Below, one piece after another: positions 48,521 to 61,525 of a stretch of DNA of 64,000 nucleotides. Position numbers and translations under genes: made by a program. Source of the DNA: Welwitschia mirabilis (Eukaryota > Gnetophyta > Gnetopsida > Welwitschiales); contig JBOZIK010000001.1 in assembly GCA_051453625.1 (NCBI GenBank), positions 265,878,455-265,942,454 of the forward strand, given 5' to 3'. Under the pieces are notes generated by a model, which was not told the DNA's origin, made no database searches, and worked only from the letters and a program-made list of their open reading frames with translations. The number at the start of each line of letters is the position of its first letter. Within the stretch, counting starts at the first letter, position 1.

Positions 48521-49640
48521 ATACATGTTACATGCTTTTTTGTCCTATGAATCCTTAAATGTATAAGAAATCAAATTATTGAAAAAACATCTTAAGAATA
48601 GTATGAATAAAGTAATAAAAGAAGAATACAAAGCTAACATCTCAAACAAGGCCATGAAGTCCCATATGTTGGTCATTCTTAGTTTGAAAAAACTAATGGC
48701 ATTCTTGGAAAATAGTACTACTGCTAGGAAATGAATTCCCAAATAGAGGATTTTATTAAAAAGTAAATAATCTACTAATAAATGAAATTATACTAACAAA
48801 ATAATATCAAATTACTAAAGCCTCTAAAGTATTAGTTTGAAAGTAGGAATAAATAACTATGTATTTTATCATAGTGTTTCCTAAAAGAAATAAAAATCCT
48901 AGTGTAATTTTTGTATTTGTTAATAGATTAATAGAAATAGCCCATTTAATTTAAATAAAGATAACTACAATAGTAAATAAAGTTATTGATCATTTTGTGA
49001 AGATAGTTTTTAAATTACTAGTACACTAAAGATCATTATTTCTTACAAAGACTCAAGATTCATGTCAAGTTTTTTGTAGGAATGATTAAAGAAACTTGGC
49101 ACTTACACTTATGTCTTCTTTAATATAGCTTTTCATCTATAGATAAATGAATTTATAGAGAGAACTAATCATATTATTAAGGACATTTTAAGGANNNNNN
49201 NNNNNNNNNNNNNNNNNNNNNNNNNNNNNNATTTACACTTGGTTTAATTCATGTATAATCATAGCTATTAAACAATTATACAATGTTTCCCATTTAAAGC
49301 CACATATCAAGGGAATCTTTCATGCTGGTTACTTAGTTAGATCCTTCTTAAAGAGAAAAAGGACAATAATATAAAACATCGAGGATAAAAAATATTATAA
49401 AAAAATTCAAAGACAATCACAAGAGCTTAAGACATATAAAAAAACCATTAAAACCCTAAACATTCACACAACATACTTTAGGTTGAAGATTAAGTATTAT
49501 TATGAGTTAAACCTAAGAGGGCATCTTTAAAGTTGAAAAAAATATGCAAAGATATACCTCCCATTTTGTTATCATTCTCTATAATTAAAAGGATATGTGA
49601 TTTAACTTAGAATGTTAATCTTCTCGAATGGTGAAATAGA
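48521..49640 (+). pseudogene. Gypsy element B: integrase remnant
   Basis: Plus strand. MYFIIVFPKRN near 48,857 and FVFVNRLIEIAHLI near 48,916-48,955 correspond to the start of the integrase core. The usual VDR reads VNR, so the first catalytic Asp is lost. KTQDSCQVF near 49,048 and FIERTNHIIKDIL near 49,150 follow, then a 36-N gap (49,195-49,230) and LYNVSHLKPHIKG near 49,278. The 3' end decays towards a solo LTR at 49,646. I did not find this element's own LTRs. Confidence 0.65.
49195..49230. other. Assembly gap (36 N)
   Basis: Lies inside the integrase remnant of element B. The domain continues on the other side. Confidence 0.9.
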
Positions 49641-49645
49641 ATTCA

Positions 49646-50135
49646 TGTAACGATCTCAAAATCCTTTGCTATGAACTTTTATCATTTATAACACTTTTGT
49701 AATTTGTAATGTAGTCATCATTGAAGGGGTGTAACCCTTCTAGAATGACCCTTTTAAAGAGTCATATCATATTATTAATTTTAAATGAGGTGTTTGGGAA
49801 AAAAAAAAAAGGCATGCATTAGATATAAATAGTGGCATACTAAGTTCTTGATAAGTTGACTAATACCCTCATCATAAAATAGTCCTTAAATTCAATTTGA
49901 TCTAGCTAGGTTGTTGTATCAAGACTTTACATTTGGCATTAATGGAACCATAAGTCGCATTTTGGAGTTCTTAGGTAATAAAGATAAGTACCTTATTTTC
50001 TTTAATCTATAATAATTTTTATTATTTTAATAAATATATGATTATTCCTTAGATTTGTTTATGCTTAATTAATATTATTATTTACTATTGAAACCTTTTT
50101 CTTTAATTCTTATAAAATAAATTGGAAATGTTACA
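49646..50135 (+). mobile_element. Solo LTR with near-perfect target duplication
   Basis: 490 bp beginning TGTAACGATCTC and ending AATGTTACA, so its ends are the perfect inverted repeat TGTAAC/GTTACA. Flanks are ATTCA (49,641-49,645) and ATTGA (50,136-50,140), 4/5 identical. A poly-A run lies at about 49,799-49,811, and ATATAAATAG at about 49,825 could be a TATA box. No internal region or second LTR follows, as expected after LTR-LTR recombination. Confidence 0.6.
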
Positions 50136-50140
50136 ATTGA

Positions 50141-50870
50141 TAACAAGCAAAATTAATCCATAATCTATGATTTCTTTTTATTTTTTTCAAAAACAAGTAT
50201 TCCATTAAAAACAAAAGTTAAATTCTTATAATAACTATAGAAAAGTATAAATCTAAAGAAAGAGTTATAGGAAATAATAGTGGAAAATAATAATAAGTAA
50301 CAATAAACAATAGTAGCTCAAGATCACAAGTAATATCTAAGCAATGGATCACTTCATTTAGGGTTATCCTTATCATGGGCATGAGAATAGAAAACCCTAG
50401 ATGAAGGATCAAGGTGGTTAAAAAGAATCTCTTCCTTATTATAATAAGGTAATAACCAAGTCAAGGCCAAGGACATGCTATGATAATGATTAAATAGGCT
50501 AATAATACATGTCAAAAAAATTTTCAAATGTTTTTTAGATACTTTCTAATGATAAAAGACACAGACGTCTTTCTTTGTTACAACCAATCATTGCAACCAA
50601 TGATTAAGCACCCATTCCAAGTGGAAAATGTAAGCATATTTTTGTACCAAAGTGGCAAAAGTAGCCTCTATTTAAGATTTCTTTTTCAAAATAAAATAAT
50701 TCTCTATATGTGTGGAATTCAATTTATCTTAAAATAATAATCATAAAAATGGTATCAAGAATCTTATGGGATTTTCTTTTGTAAAATGCATAATATATGT
50801 ATATATACATGTGTTTTTACATACCTCCAACATTTGAAGGTGAAACTCTAAATATTCTTGTTGGTGCATC
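50141..50870. other. No feature recognised
   Basis: AT-rich. Two short open frames (50,412-50,218 minus and 50,528-50,737 plus) are unrecognised and probably chance. Confidence 0.4.
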
Positions 50871-51470
50871 TATCACAACCTAGCCTTTGATTCCTATTAT
50901 GAAGCATAATTTTATTAATTAATTATAATAAAACATATATGTTCAACTAATTATTTCTTGTACGATTCACCTATAGGATTGATGTCAAGAAATATATGTG
51001 ATGATAGATTCCCGGACCTACTTACATAACTATACAAAACAAAAATAGTTATTATAATAAATTATTTTAATTAATATATAATTATATATTTAAGAATTAT
51101 GTATTAGCATGCCATTAGTTAAGATTTCAATGAAGAACATACATAAAAGTTTAAAAGAAGTAGTTGGATGATTGGATTCATTAATAGCTAAATAGTCATG
51201 CTTATGTATCCTCATCCAGAGGAACTTAGATCACATGTAATTCTATCTTGAACTTCATTCCTATCACTACCCATATGCATTAGCATATGATGGATTAAGA
51301 GGTTCCCTAATGGTGGGCATGTAATAATCAGATTCATGTTCCACCACAAGAGTAATGCAAGAATGCAATATTTAAAAACTCAATTCCATAATCCAACTCA
51401 CAATATGCTACAAAGCAAAAGGCAAAATGCATATGGGTACCCAAAGTGTTATTTTTTCCCTCCTCTATAT
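50871..51470 (+). repeat. Direct repeat copy 1, LTR-like start
   Basis: Starts TATCACAACCTAGCC and aligns with 52,790-53,400, including CATATGCATTAGCATATGAT and the GGTGGGCATG segment. There is no homology upstream of the start in either copy, so this is a true repeat edge. Sequence near 52,690 ends GGAGTGTTACA, like an LTR end. This copy may therefore be the beginning of an LTR of about 1.8 kb. Confidence 0.5.
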
Positions 51471-52788
51471 CATCATTCCTTAAAACTCCTAGTGTCCTTC
51501 ACCTCAGATCATTTCTTCCATTCTCTTGAAAAATCTTACACTACTTCTCTGTCTTAAACTGCTACTTTCTCCCCTTCTTTCAGACTTAGCTTACTAAAGT
51601 TGTATCAAATGTTTTTGAAGAGACTCCAAAATTATTTGTCCTCAAATTTTATCTAAACAAAACTCCCATTAACTAAAAACTAAAAAAAAAAAAAAGAAAT
51701 GTATAAAGATTCTTAGGAATATTTCTAGTTGCTTCAAGCTCTTCTTTTCCAAGGCTTCACAATTTTTCCAGACCTAAAGCATCTTCCCCATTATTATTAG
51801 CCCTCATGACTATAAATCATTTTTCTTTTTATCCCATTTATGTGGAATGTAGGGGAATACATACTGCACAATTACAACTCAAGCATACATTGCATAAGTT
51901 ATAAGCTTAAAAATCTTGATATTAATACAACACTACAATAAAAAGAAATGTGAAATAATAGCATAAATTATCTTTCATCATCAAGAATATGTAATATTTA
52001 TTAGAAATATATCATTATTTTATTACTTTTAAGTAAGAATAATTATTAAACTCATCACTTCAATTAATACTATTATACTATGATTGTTTGAAAGATGATT
52101 AGAACCAAAATTAGAAAAGTTTAGACAAAGATAATGTCATGTGAATCCCTTACATATCTACTTTAATCTATTTTTTACTACCTAACAATTTAAAAATATA
52201 TAAAGAATAACCCTTTAACATTACAAATGAAGGCATTTATAGGAAGAAACATTAAGATGAACTAATATATTATGAAGAGGAAGACATTAATAATATAATA
52301 AGTAAAGAAATAAGACCACCTTGAAAGGTATAACTATGTTTCAAATATGTTTAATTCTTCCTAATAAAAATTCATTACTACATAAAAATTCAACTTATTA
52401 AGATATTTAAATAAAACATTAAGAAATAAGGTATCATTAGATTTACTTAATATCAAAGAGTACACTTTCTATATGATCAGTATTAGTCATATAAGCTATT
52501 TTTTTAATGAAATTGAAACATACTATTTGAATTATAAAGGTTTAATAATGGTAGTAAGTCTTAAATCTCATGTAGGGCCTATCTTTTTAAAAAAATCTTT
52601 AGAAAATTCTATTATTTGTAAGTGTAGTTTCTAGGAAACCAACCTTATCCTTGTAAAATCAAATCAAATTTTTGCATTAAAATCTGGAGTGTTACATTAT
52701 ACACCCTTAAGAACTTTTTATCTTGGAAACTACTTAATCCATAATATTGATTAAGTAATATATCTAAATCTAAGCTATAATACCCATT
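51471..52788. other. AT-rich stretch between repeat copies
   Basis: No coding region recognised. GTGTTACA near 52,690 may be an LTR end. Confidence 0.35.
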
Positions 52789-53400
52789 GTCACAACCTAA
52801 CCTTTGATTGCCCTTATGAAGGATATTTTTTTTAATTAATTATAATAAAAACATTATGTTCAACTGATTACCTATTGTAAGATTTACCCATAGGATTCAT
52901 GTTAGTAAATCTATGTGATGATAGGTACCTTGACCCACTTACTTAATTATCAAAAATAAAAATTTTTATCCTAATTAATTATTCTAATTAATATATAATT
53001 ATATTTTTAAGAATGATGGATTAGTATGCCACTAGTTAATATTTCAATGAAGAACACATATAAAAGTGTGAAGGGAGGAGTCAACTGATTAGATGCACCA
53101 ACAGCTAAATGAAAATGTCTACGCATCCTCATCCATAAGAACTTAGACTACATGTGATTTTATCTTGGATCTCATTTCAATCACTAGCCATATGCATAAG
53201 CAAATGATAGATTAAGATGATCTATATTGGTGGGCATGCAGTGACTAAGTGTATGATCCACTATAACTATAATGTAAGAATGCAATATTTAAAAACTGAA
53301 TGCCATAATGCAACTCAAAAATGCATTTATTATGCCATGAAGAATCTCTAAAACACATTTAATATATCACAAGACAAAAAATTCATTCAAAATGATGTGA
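52789..53400 (+). repeat. Direct repeat copy 2, LTR-like start (TGTCACAACC)
   Basis: Starts TGTCACAACCTAACC, the typical beginning of a gypsy LTR, and aligns with copy 1 for about 600 bp. The end of this LTR-like unit is not identified. Confidence 0.5.
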
Positions 53401-53409
53401 TGTAAAACT

Positions 53410-53900
53410 CATATGGGTAATTAAGGATCATAAGAGATCTCTCTTTTCTCTCCACCATCTTAGTGAAAGCCAATGGAAGGTAAATATTGCAGTAGAATGA
53501 ACATCCATTGGTATCCTTAATCACTAAGCCCAAGAGACTCCTCTTTCTCCCCACTATCTTGATGAGAGCCAATGGGAGGAAAATATACATATTTTTCATT
53601 ATAAAAATCTTGTTTTATATTATCAAATACTTAAGATGTTAAATATGTAGTTGTAACATTCAATTCACATGATTAAACATATAATAAAACACATTTAAGT
53701 ATGCATACCTTGAATGCATTAAAGCATACTATAAGCAACAATGATCATTAGGCAATGTGCTAAACCTATATCATTATATAAATATAATATATATAACATA
53801 ATTGTATTAAATCATACTAGAAACAGCCATAATCATTAAGGAATGTACTAAACCTACATTATTATATAATTATAATATGGATAACATAATTACATTGAAT
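53410..53900. repeat. Two local tandem duplications
   Basis: A unit with CTCCACCATCTTAGTGAAAG at about 53,450 recurs at about 53,555 (period near 104 bp). A unit with CATTAAGGAATGTACTAAAC-type sequence recurs at about 53,745 and 53,835 (period near 92 bp). The minus frame 53,599-53,387 shows the first duplication as a repeated peptide, which is not evidence of a gene. Confidence 0.6.
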
Positions 53901-56600
53901 CATATTAGAATCATCCATGATTCTTAGTAAATACACACATCAATATCTAAAATTCAATATAGATGAATTTTTATAAGTACATAAGAGTAATAAAAACATT
54001 TTATCAGAATAAATATAATAACATTGTTATCTAAGGAACCCATCTAAAAGTTTAAAAGAAAGATTTTTTAATATTATCAAAATTTTCCTCCACTTTATGA
54101 ACCTATCCACTATGAACCTAGAAATGTATGGGTACTAACCTATAATAAGAACTAATATAGTAAGAGCTTTTATGATGTATAATTGGCACATGTAATGGAA
54201 ACTTACTAATAATGGACATAAAGGAGTCTAAGTAAAAGGCTAGTTAGGCATAATAATTCATAATTAATATTTAAAATAAATCTTGTAATTATAACATAAA
54301 TAAATTAAGATAATCTCATTATCTTCATCCAATTACCATCTCATCACCTTTTAAAATGTTTATGTTTACTATGTCCTAAGGTTAAAAAATAAAATAAAAT
54401 AAAACTAAAATTTGAAAAATATTTTAAATCCTTAATAAAACCCAATTATGCTTCCATGAAATACTATAGGAATATGTTAAAATAGCATAGAAATAGGATA
54501 TGAAGTCTCATATGTTGAGAAAAATATAATCTATTATATAAAATATTGATTGTCTTAACAAATAATTTAGGCTTACATGGCTAACTAACAATAATCACTC
54601 TTCCTATAAGTTTATGAGATAATATAAAAGACTAATCAACATATAAAATGTAAAAGTAGCAACATACGAGTTTCATTAAATATAATAGGGAGCATACTTT
54701 AAATATAAAATGTACTCTAAAATAAGATAAATCTAATAAAAACTATGAAATAAAGGTGGTGGATATGAAAGATAATAGGAGCTACACTTACTTCTTGTAG
54801 TTTTCACTTAGCATTAAAAGTTTTTCCATGTAAATTGATGTGATACTACTATTTTTTATCTTTTTTATTTGTTGTTTTTCTTTTTTTATTTCCATTGAAC
54901 TTTTTTCTTTATCTCCATTGCATTTTATACTAAGCTATATCAAAGTTTTTGGTTCTAAATCTTTCATGATGAATACTTTAATAATCCCATTCTCGAATGA
55001 GTGAACAACCTTCAACCTAGGACAAGGATAGCTCAAGAGAATGCCTTATCTAATAAGCTGCTTGGGATGGTTTTGATATAAAAATATTCATTCAAATGTT
55101 GCCTCTTGAATTCTTTAATATGAGTTCATTTTGTATTATTTATAAAATTCAAACCTTTTCTTATTTTAGTTTTCATTGTCATTTCCTTTTATTTACTCAT
55201 AGTTAAAAGGATTTTTCACCTCAAATAGATACTCTTAATGTCATTTATTAATGTATAATAAAAGGTAAAAATCATTTTAAGGTTTTTAATCTAATGTAAG
55301 ATTATAAAGGGATTGGAATGCTCTTATTTTTATAACTTTTACTATGTATTTTGGAAATGCCCTTACATTAGCTATGAAGGATGGCCTGTGTTCCTTAGCT
55401 TTCTTAGTAAATCAAGAGCATACTACTATTTTCAACAATGTCAACTAGTAAAAACACAAACCTTCTTCATCTTGATCATCAAAATCATGCCTAACATATT
55501 TCATCTTTAAAACGTGAATTTTCATGATAAAAATAAGATGAGTTTGTAAAACTCCATGAAGATGATAATTTTCTTAATGATGATTATAATGTCATTTTAG
55601 CTCTAATGATATTATGAAGAGATAATTTAAAAATTCAAAATACAAATGGTAATTTTATAGGTAGATATATGACCTAAATTATTGAACATGAGAATAAGAG
55701 TAACATGCACATTCAATTTAAGAAACTAATGATACACATAGAGGGTAACATTACTTACTTACTAGAATAAAGCCAAACTAGACTATGCACTCTTATAGTG
55801 TCTGAATTTCAAAATAGTAGAATGAAATGCATAGGAATTTTCTATCATTACATTATTCTTTCTTATAAATTTTTCTCAAAATTTTCTCTAGTTAGGGATT
55901 TGAAAATTTGCTGTAAAGATTTCGTATTGTAGCTGCAACTTCATTTGTAGAGTTCTTAAAGCCTTTTTTTCTTGTTATTAGTATTGTTTCTCTAATTCAA
56001 AGGCCTTTTCCTTACTTTGCAAGTCATCCATCATCTTCTTGTATTTTACTAAGACTTCAATAAATTATGCTTCTTCTCTAGGTAGCGTTCATGGTAAAGG
56101 CGCAGAAGTTCATCAAGTACATGATATAAGATCAAATTCATAAAAGTTTTATAAGCCATTTAAATCTTCATGAATTTCTTAGTAACATTCACACTGTATA
56201 AGCATTTATCAAGATGGAAATGAAGCAACTAAACTCTATAATCTTTACAAATATTTGCCTTTGTAATATTTGTTTTAATACATGAACTAGATTTATACTA
56301 GATAAGAATCTACTATTGTTCTCTCATAGGGATAATTAGGATAGGCTCTCAAAATTTACACAACTCTTTCTTAACTTGTAAGTTATTTAAATAAATGGAA
56401 AAGAAGAGTTGATAATTGTGTTAAAACTTCATTGGAAAAGTAGATAAGCTCTAAAGGTTTATCCAACATGTCCATTAACTATTGTTCACTCCCATGATAT
56501 CACTTTTCTTAAAACACATTTAAAACTATCAAGTACTACTTTTATGTCATTAGGATTTCTATTATGTCTATTAGATTTTTTTTATTTTTAGCATATTCAT
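53901..56600. other. AT-rich stretch, nothing recognised
   Basis: No domain, LTR edge or primer site is visible on either strand. The plus frame 55,313-55,510 is rich in aromatic residues and unrecognised. Confidence 0.4.
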
Positions 56601-57338
56601 TGTAATAAAAACCTCCTTGTTCTTGACTCTGGTTTTTATCTTCTTTAGTACCTGAAAATTTCCTTATAGGAGATTGAAGGATAGGAGGTCCATCGATTAT
56701 TACAGAGAGAAGTATTCCTTAGTATTGATTTGTGTATTCTTCATTAAGATGCTGCTACTTTATAACACAATGCTGGTTCAACATTAATAAAAAGTTTTTT
56801 TAGTTTTATTAGGCACATCTCTCTTATAGTTTATGTTGGTTATGATTTTATAACACTTCATAGTTGATATAGATCATGAAAGCAACCTTTGTTAAGGTTG
56901 AAATCATTACTTTTGATTTTGCATTTCATTTTATAGTATACTACTTACATGTTTTCCATATTTTATTTGATATACCTAATATCTTAGGTTGGTTAGTGTT
57001 AATAACAATTTCCTTAATTAATCTAGATTAGATAGGGTTGATCTTTATGAGAGGAAGATTTAGCAATTGGATATATATTTCATTTAGAATAGTTTTTATT
57101 TGGATTACATTAGTATGTTTACTTTGCATTGTTTTCTTTTATAATTTTTATTTTTATTATTTATAAATAGAACAATTATTTTTCTAAATCAATTCTCTTT
57201 CTTTAAGCCTAATGCCTTTGATGGATTACAACATTTAGATTAACTCTTTTCTATACTAGTGGGTGCATTTGTGCAAATATTTGTTATTAATAGGATTTAC
57301 TTAATGATGTAATAATTGCATAAATACATACTACATCA
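56600..57338 (+). repeat. Athila-type LTR end (R-U5), copy 1
   Basis: Aligns with about 62,960-63,583: GGAGATTGAAGGATAGGAGG matches the corresponding stretch at 63,050, and AAGCAACCTTTGTTAAGG matches the stretch at 63,285. The LTR ends at CATCA (57,334-57,338), before a decayed tRNA-Asp primer site. The upstream border of the LTR is not resolved. Confidence 0.6.
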
Positions 57339-57341
57339 TTT

Positions 57342-57359
57342 TGATGTCATTGTTGGAAA
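57342..57359 (+). other. Decayed tRNA-Asp primer-binding site, copy 1
   Basis: Compared with the Athila-type primer site TGGCGCCGTTGCCGGGGA, 10 of 18 bases match. All eight mismatches are C-to-T or G-to-A. Position directly after the LTR end supports the call. Confidence 0.6.
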
Positions 57360-59756
57360 AGACTATAAGGATTTATAGGATTGTCATTATCTAGAAAAGT
57401 GGTTTAGATTTTGATTCAAGTTATTTGTTTGTGATAGTAATATATTTTTATTATACATTTTGTAGGTTTTTTATTTTACATTTTTTGTAGATTTTCATTC
57501 CACGGTTTTTTATTTCCATAGCATAATAACTTTTTGTCATCTCCTCTATCATTTAAATAACATAGGCAAATGATGACCTAAGGTTAGGATTTTTTTCATT
57601 ATTTTTCCATAGTATTGTTTTCATTTTCACCATATAATAAGTCGATATCGTCTCTTCTATCATCCAGATAACATATGAGGATGAGTAATAGTGTGTTTCT
57701 ATTCTATTTTTTGACAAATCTATTTTCTTAGTTTTCTATTTTTTGTATAGTAGTTATCCAGGATAATGTGCAAATAATGATCAAGATGACGAATGTGTAG
57801 GAATTTTTCTAAGCATAAAGTCTAGTGAAAAGCCAAAATATCAGAAGGAATGAATCTTCATCAAGAAAAATAGTAGAAAAGGCTCACTCAACTACAAAAA
57901 GCTCAGATATGTACACCTAAGATATGTAAATTCTAAGAATTGAAAAAAAATTCTTACTTTTGTTATTTCAAGAACCAAATTTTTCAAAAGAAGTTGTGAA
58001 AATAATAAAATGAAAGTAAAATCATTCTATTCCTTTTTCGTTAAAGTCAACAAGTAGCATCATCTAGTTTATTAATCATGATAGGAAACCCTAATTCAAA
58101 TGCAAATATTACTGTTAGAGACTTAATTTTAAAAAGTAGACAAAAAATCCAAAAACCTTTTAAATTACTTTCTAGTGATGATATGGAACTTAGAACTAAG
58201 AATTCTTCTTATTCATCCTTATGATTTATGAATAGTAATAAAAGAACTATTGGAGAAATATTAGCTAAATAGAGGGCTAAAAGGAGAATAAATAATAGAA
58301 TTTTAGAGGACAATGATAAAAGACCACTTTAAGAAATAGTAGTAGAAAGAAAAACTAATTAGGATTATAGAAAATAATGGAAATAGAACACTTAGAAAAA
58401 TATTTGTAGAAATAAGATGAGTAATACCAAATAATGTTAATACTAGGAATTGAGCCCTTTTCTCTTTTCAACCTTTCTATTCTATCCCCCTTTTTTTAAA
58501 GCTTCATATGAAAATAATAATGAAAATTTTCATTATTTTAGGGATTTACCTCATTTAGTAATAAATACTACAATTATTTTAGTGAATCCCCTCTATCTTC
58601 CATGAACTACTATGAAGAAAAAAATCCATCTCCCAAAAATTACTGTGAAGATAGAAATAACTCAATGAAAGAAATGATATAACCAAAATGTAGAAGAGGC
58701 AATAGAATAAACAAGGACATAGAAAATATGACTAAGATCCTTTGACAAAATTTATTACAAAATCGACTATCTCAAAGTTCATTTACAACTCAAACCTATC
58801 CTACTATGTCCCACCTTAAGATGAATAAGGAGAGCTTAGAAATCAATAATAATAATTATTATTTTAAAATACAAAATAAAATTTTAAATTAACTTACAAC
58901 ATCTAACTCATTAAGATATGGATAAAATGAGAACAATAATGATTCAACTTAATTAGGTAAGAATAAATATGACTATCTATCAAAAGATGATATGCTAGAT
59001 TAGAATTTCATTTACTTTCTATTATAAAATAAAGATAAAATAAAGGAATTAATTTTAAAAAGTTTAAAAATTATTTAATTCATGATGAAGATAGTGATTA
59101 CATTTCTTCTTGTGATAACTCTAATAAATTAGCAAATGATGACATGTAATACAATAATGAGAAAGCTGAGCAAGAAGATATGACAATGATATTGAGATGC
59201 TAGAGCATATTCCCAATTTTCACTTCCTTTATGATGAGGATAAAAGAGTTAAACCTTTTAAAAAAGTCCAATGTATGAAATTAAGGGATAATTTATGTAA
59301 TGAAGAAAAATCAATAGAGAATTTACATAATAAAAAGAGTCATCTAGATCTGTCACCTAGACGATAGTCCTAGACTCAATGATAGATAATGATATATATT
59401 TTTAAATTAATAAAATTACCCAACAAAGAGGAAGAAGAATCAACTCAAGATACATTAGAAAATCTTCCATTACATAATACAGATAGGGATCACTTTATTT
59501 TTATAATCTTTTTAATAATATTTTTGATGAATCCACAAACTTAGAGAATGCTAATAATTCTCAACAAAATAATAATGAGTATAATAAATAATAAGAAGAT
59601 ATAGTAAATGATAATGATAAAGATAATCACAAAGAGGGAGACATTATCAAATACAATAATAAATAAAGTAAATAAAGAATTCAATAAAGTAATGATGATA
59701 AAAATAATGAGGAGGAGAGAAATAATGAAGAAACCATAGAAAATCAACCAAACTTA
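57360..59756 (+). other. Leader and unrecognised decayed coding region
   Basis: 57,420-57,790 repeats at 63,660-64,000 and contains an internal imperfect repeat of TCTATCATCCAGATAACAT-type sequence. From 58,080 a plus frame reads IGNPNSNANITVRDLILKSR and further lysine-rich sequence, with many stops. Around 59,080-59,200 it becomes acidic (EDSDYISSCDNSNKL). It occupies the place of gag to protease but lacks the Athila gag motifs seen at 15.8-16.7 kb. I cannot assign it. Confidence 0.35.
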
Positions 59757-60182
59757 ATGGAGAATAGACTTATACCTTCCATTACAACAATTCAACATAA
59801 AGAGTTTACACTTGTTTCTCCATCCCTTTCACTTGTACTTCCATGTAAAACCATAAATAACATCTCTTCTTCTACTTATACTTTCACATTACCTTGGGAT
59901 CTTGATAATAATAATATTTTTACCTCTATACAATTTGAACATTCAAGTAATTCTCAAAATCACATCCTTTTCCTTGATTTTAATGAAATACATCACCTTG
60001 AGGAGTATATTCAATATTTTTCTTTTAAAACTCTATATGATCCTCAAAGTAATAGTTTTTCCTTTTTTATCAATTTCACTTTACCTTGTGCCTTTAATTA
60101 TTATTCTTTTCATAATTTTAACTTAAAATATCTTAGAATTCTAAATTGGAATAATCATTATCTTCTTGATCTTAATCCATGA
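59757..60182 (+). CDS. Unrecognised 141-codon open frame in the Athila-type element
   Basis: The longest gap-free open frame in the window, from Met (MENRLIPSITTIQHKEF) to stop. The composition is unusual: rich in Phe, Tyr, Asn, Ser and His, with few Gly and no clear domain, signal peptide or transmembrane helix. It lies upstream of an integrase C-terminus on the same strand, inside the interval between two LTR-primer-site copies. It may therefore be a piece of the element's polyprotein in a divergent form, or simply a chance opening in AT-rich DNA. Nothing indicates a host gene: I see no promoter or splice context. I would not predict a function. Confidence 0.3.
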   Translation: MENRLIPSITTIQHKEFTLVSPSLSLVLPCKTINNISSSTYTFTLPWDLDNNNIFTSIQFEHSSNSQNHILFLDFNEIHHLEEYIQYFSFKTLYDPQSNSFSFFINFTLPCAFNYYSFHNFNLKYLRILNWNNHYLLDLNP

Positions 60183-60914
60183 TTAGAATTACATCTTAAG
60201 AAGCTTCTTAAGTATGTTAAATATACCTTAATCAGTCATCCTAATTGTTAGATCTCTAATAGTACCATCAATGTCTTCCATTTTTAATATAAATCTTTTA
60301 ATGAAATCTATGTATCAACGTTTTTAGACAATAAGTTTGATAAGAGATTACTTTTTCATGAATTATATGAACTTTTTAATCTCTTATATTACTCATAAAT
60401 TTTTGGTTTTTTAGTCATGTTAATCTAGAAAAGCCTTGCCTCATTAATAAAAACTTATAAATATTGTTGGTCTCACTAGAAAATCTAAAGAGCCTTCAGA
60501 AACCTATTGGATTCTTTCTTTATGTAGTTTCATGTATGAATTATATAATGATAATTATTATTTTTCAATGAAATTGACCACTTCTTCATCTTTTATTTAG
60601 ATACAAAGACTTTTATATCAAAATTTTATTCTTTTACAATTTTTATTTCCAATTGATTTTATCAAAAAATAATTATGTACCTTTTATGGTTTATCAATTG
60701 GTTTCTATTTGGTTTGGTCCTTATTTTTTTGAGAAAGTATAATACCCTAGGACCATAGCCTTAGGAAAATAAATATTTATTTTTCTTTTAAATAAAGTAT
60801 TGAATATAATTTATATCTATACAAAAATTATTTTCCTAATACTTTTAGCTTGCTTTGTTATTTCTTTTTTATTTTATAATGATACATTTTTGTCCTTGGA
60901 TTTTTCTTATAAAT
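60183..60914 (+). other. Decayed region between the open frame and the integrase end
   Basis: No RT or integrase catalytic motif is readable. RT and integrase cores are expected in this part of an Athila element, so they appear deleted or decayed beyond recognition. Confidence 0.4.
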
Positions 60915-61034
60915 AATAAGTTAAACTCTACATGGTCAGGTTCTTATGCTTTAAAGAAAGTATATTTTAATGGATCAATTGGGATTTCTGATTTATACAC
61001 TAAGACAATTCAAAAAGTAATGGATAAATATTAA
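60915..61034 (+). pseudogene. Athila-type integrase C-terminal fragment
   Basis: Thirty-nine uninterrupted codons followed by a stop at 61,032-61,034. NKLNSTWSGSYALKKVYFNG corresponds to the stretch around the WSGPF-type motif in the C-terminal part of Athila/Tat integrases, followed by GSIGISDLYTKT at the place of the conserved acidic segment. The Trp-Ser-Gly core is kept, while Pro-Phe is Ser-Tyr. It agrees with the tRNA-Asp-type primer sites in placing the surrounding element in the Athila/Tat branch. Confidence 0.65.
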
Positions 61035-61430
61035 AATTCCATGATTCATCAAATCTTGAACATGATATAAGCACTTATCTTAGAATTCATCCTACCATTA
61101 TTTGAATTATTTCTTAGCCAATTATTTTGATGGACACCATGCTATCACTTGAACATTTTTTAACTTAAATTATGTTTTACTTTATGAAGTTACCATAACT
61201 ATTAATCATTTACTTGGACATTTCAAAGTAATAAGATTGAATTCATTTAATGTTAATACATTTATACATCTATCAACTTAATTTTAAAGGAAGATGCATT
61301 GGTTTTTTGTATTCTCCTTCAATGCTATGAGTTTTTAGCTATTTAAGAGTGTTCTTCCTTATTTTTCATCTCATTATTCACCTTCATCTTTAAGAGTATG
61401 TGGTTATGTGGATTTGTTTTTCTTATAAAA
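61035..61430 (+). other. Post-integrase region, nothing recognised
   Basis: AT-rich. Athila elements often have an env-like frame after integrase; none is visible here. Confidence 0.4.
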
Positions 61431-61491
61431 AGGGGAGGGGAGGGGAGGGAGAGAGGGGTGGAAGGAGGGAGGGGAGAAGGAGGGGGGGGGG

Positions 61492-61525
<34 letters not shown>
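61431..61525 (+). repeat. GA-rich simple repeat running into a gap
   Basis: GGGGAGGGGAGGGAGAGAGG-type purine sequence followed by at least 14 GA units and then N. It is the only strongly GC-containing simple repeat in the window and probably caused the assembly break. Long frames across it (61,398 onward) are artefacts of Arg-Glu coding by GA repeats and of N. Confidence 0.85.

Noticed and set aside
50136-50148. Possible primer site after the LTR at 49,646-50,135, implying a full element
   Set aside because: The match to an initiator-Met site is poor and needs a gap. The flanking ATTCA/ATTGA fits a solo LTR better.
59541-59747. 68-codon Ile/Leu/Phe-rich minus-strand frame
   Set aside because: It is the antisense of an AAT/GAT-rich acidic stretch on the plus strand; low complexity.
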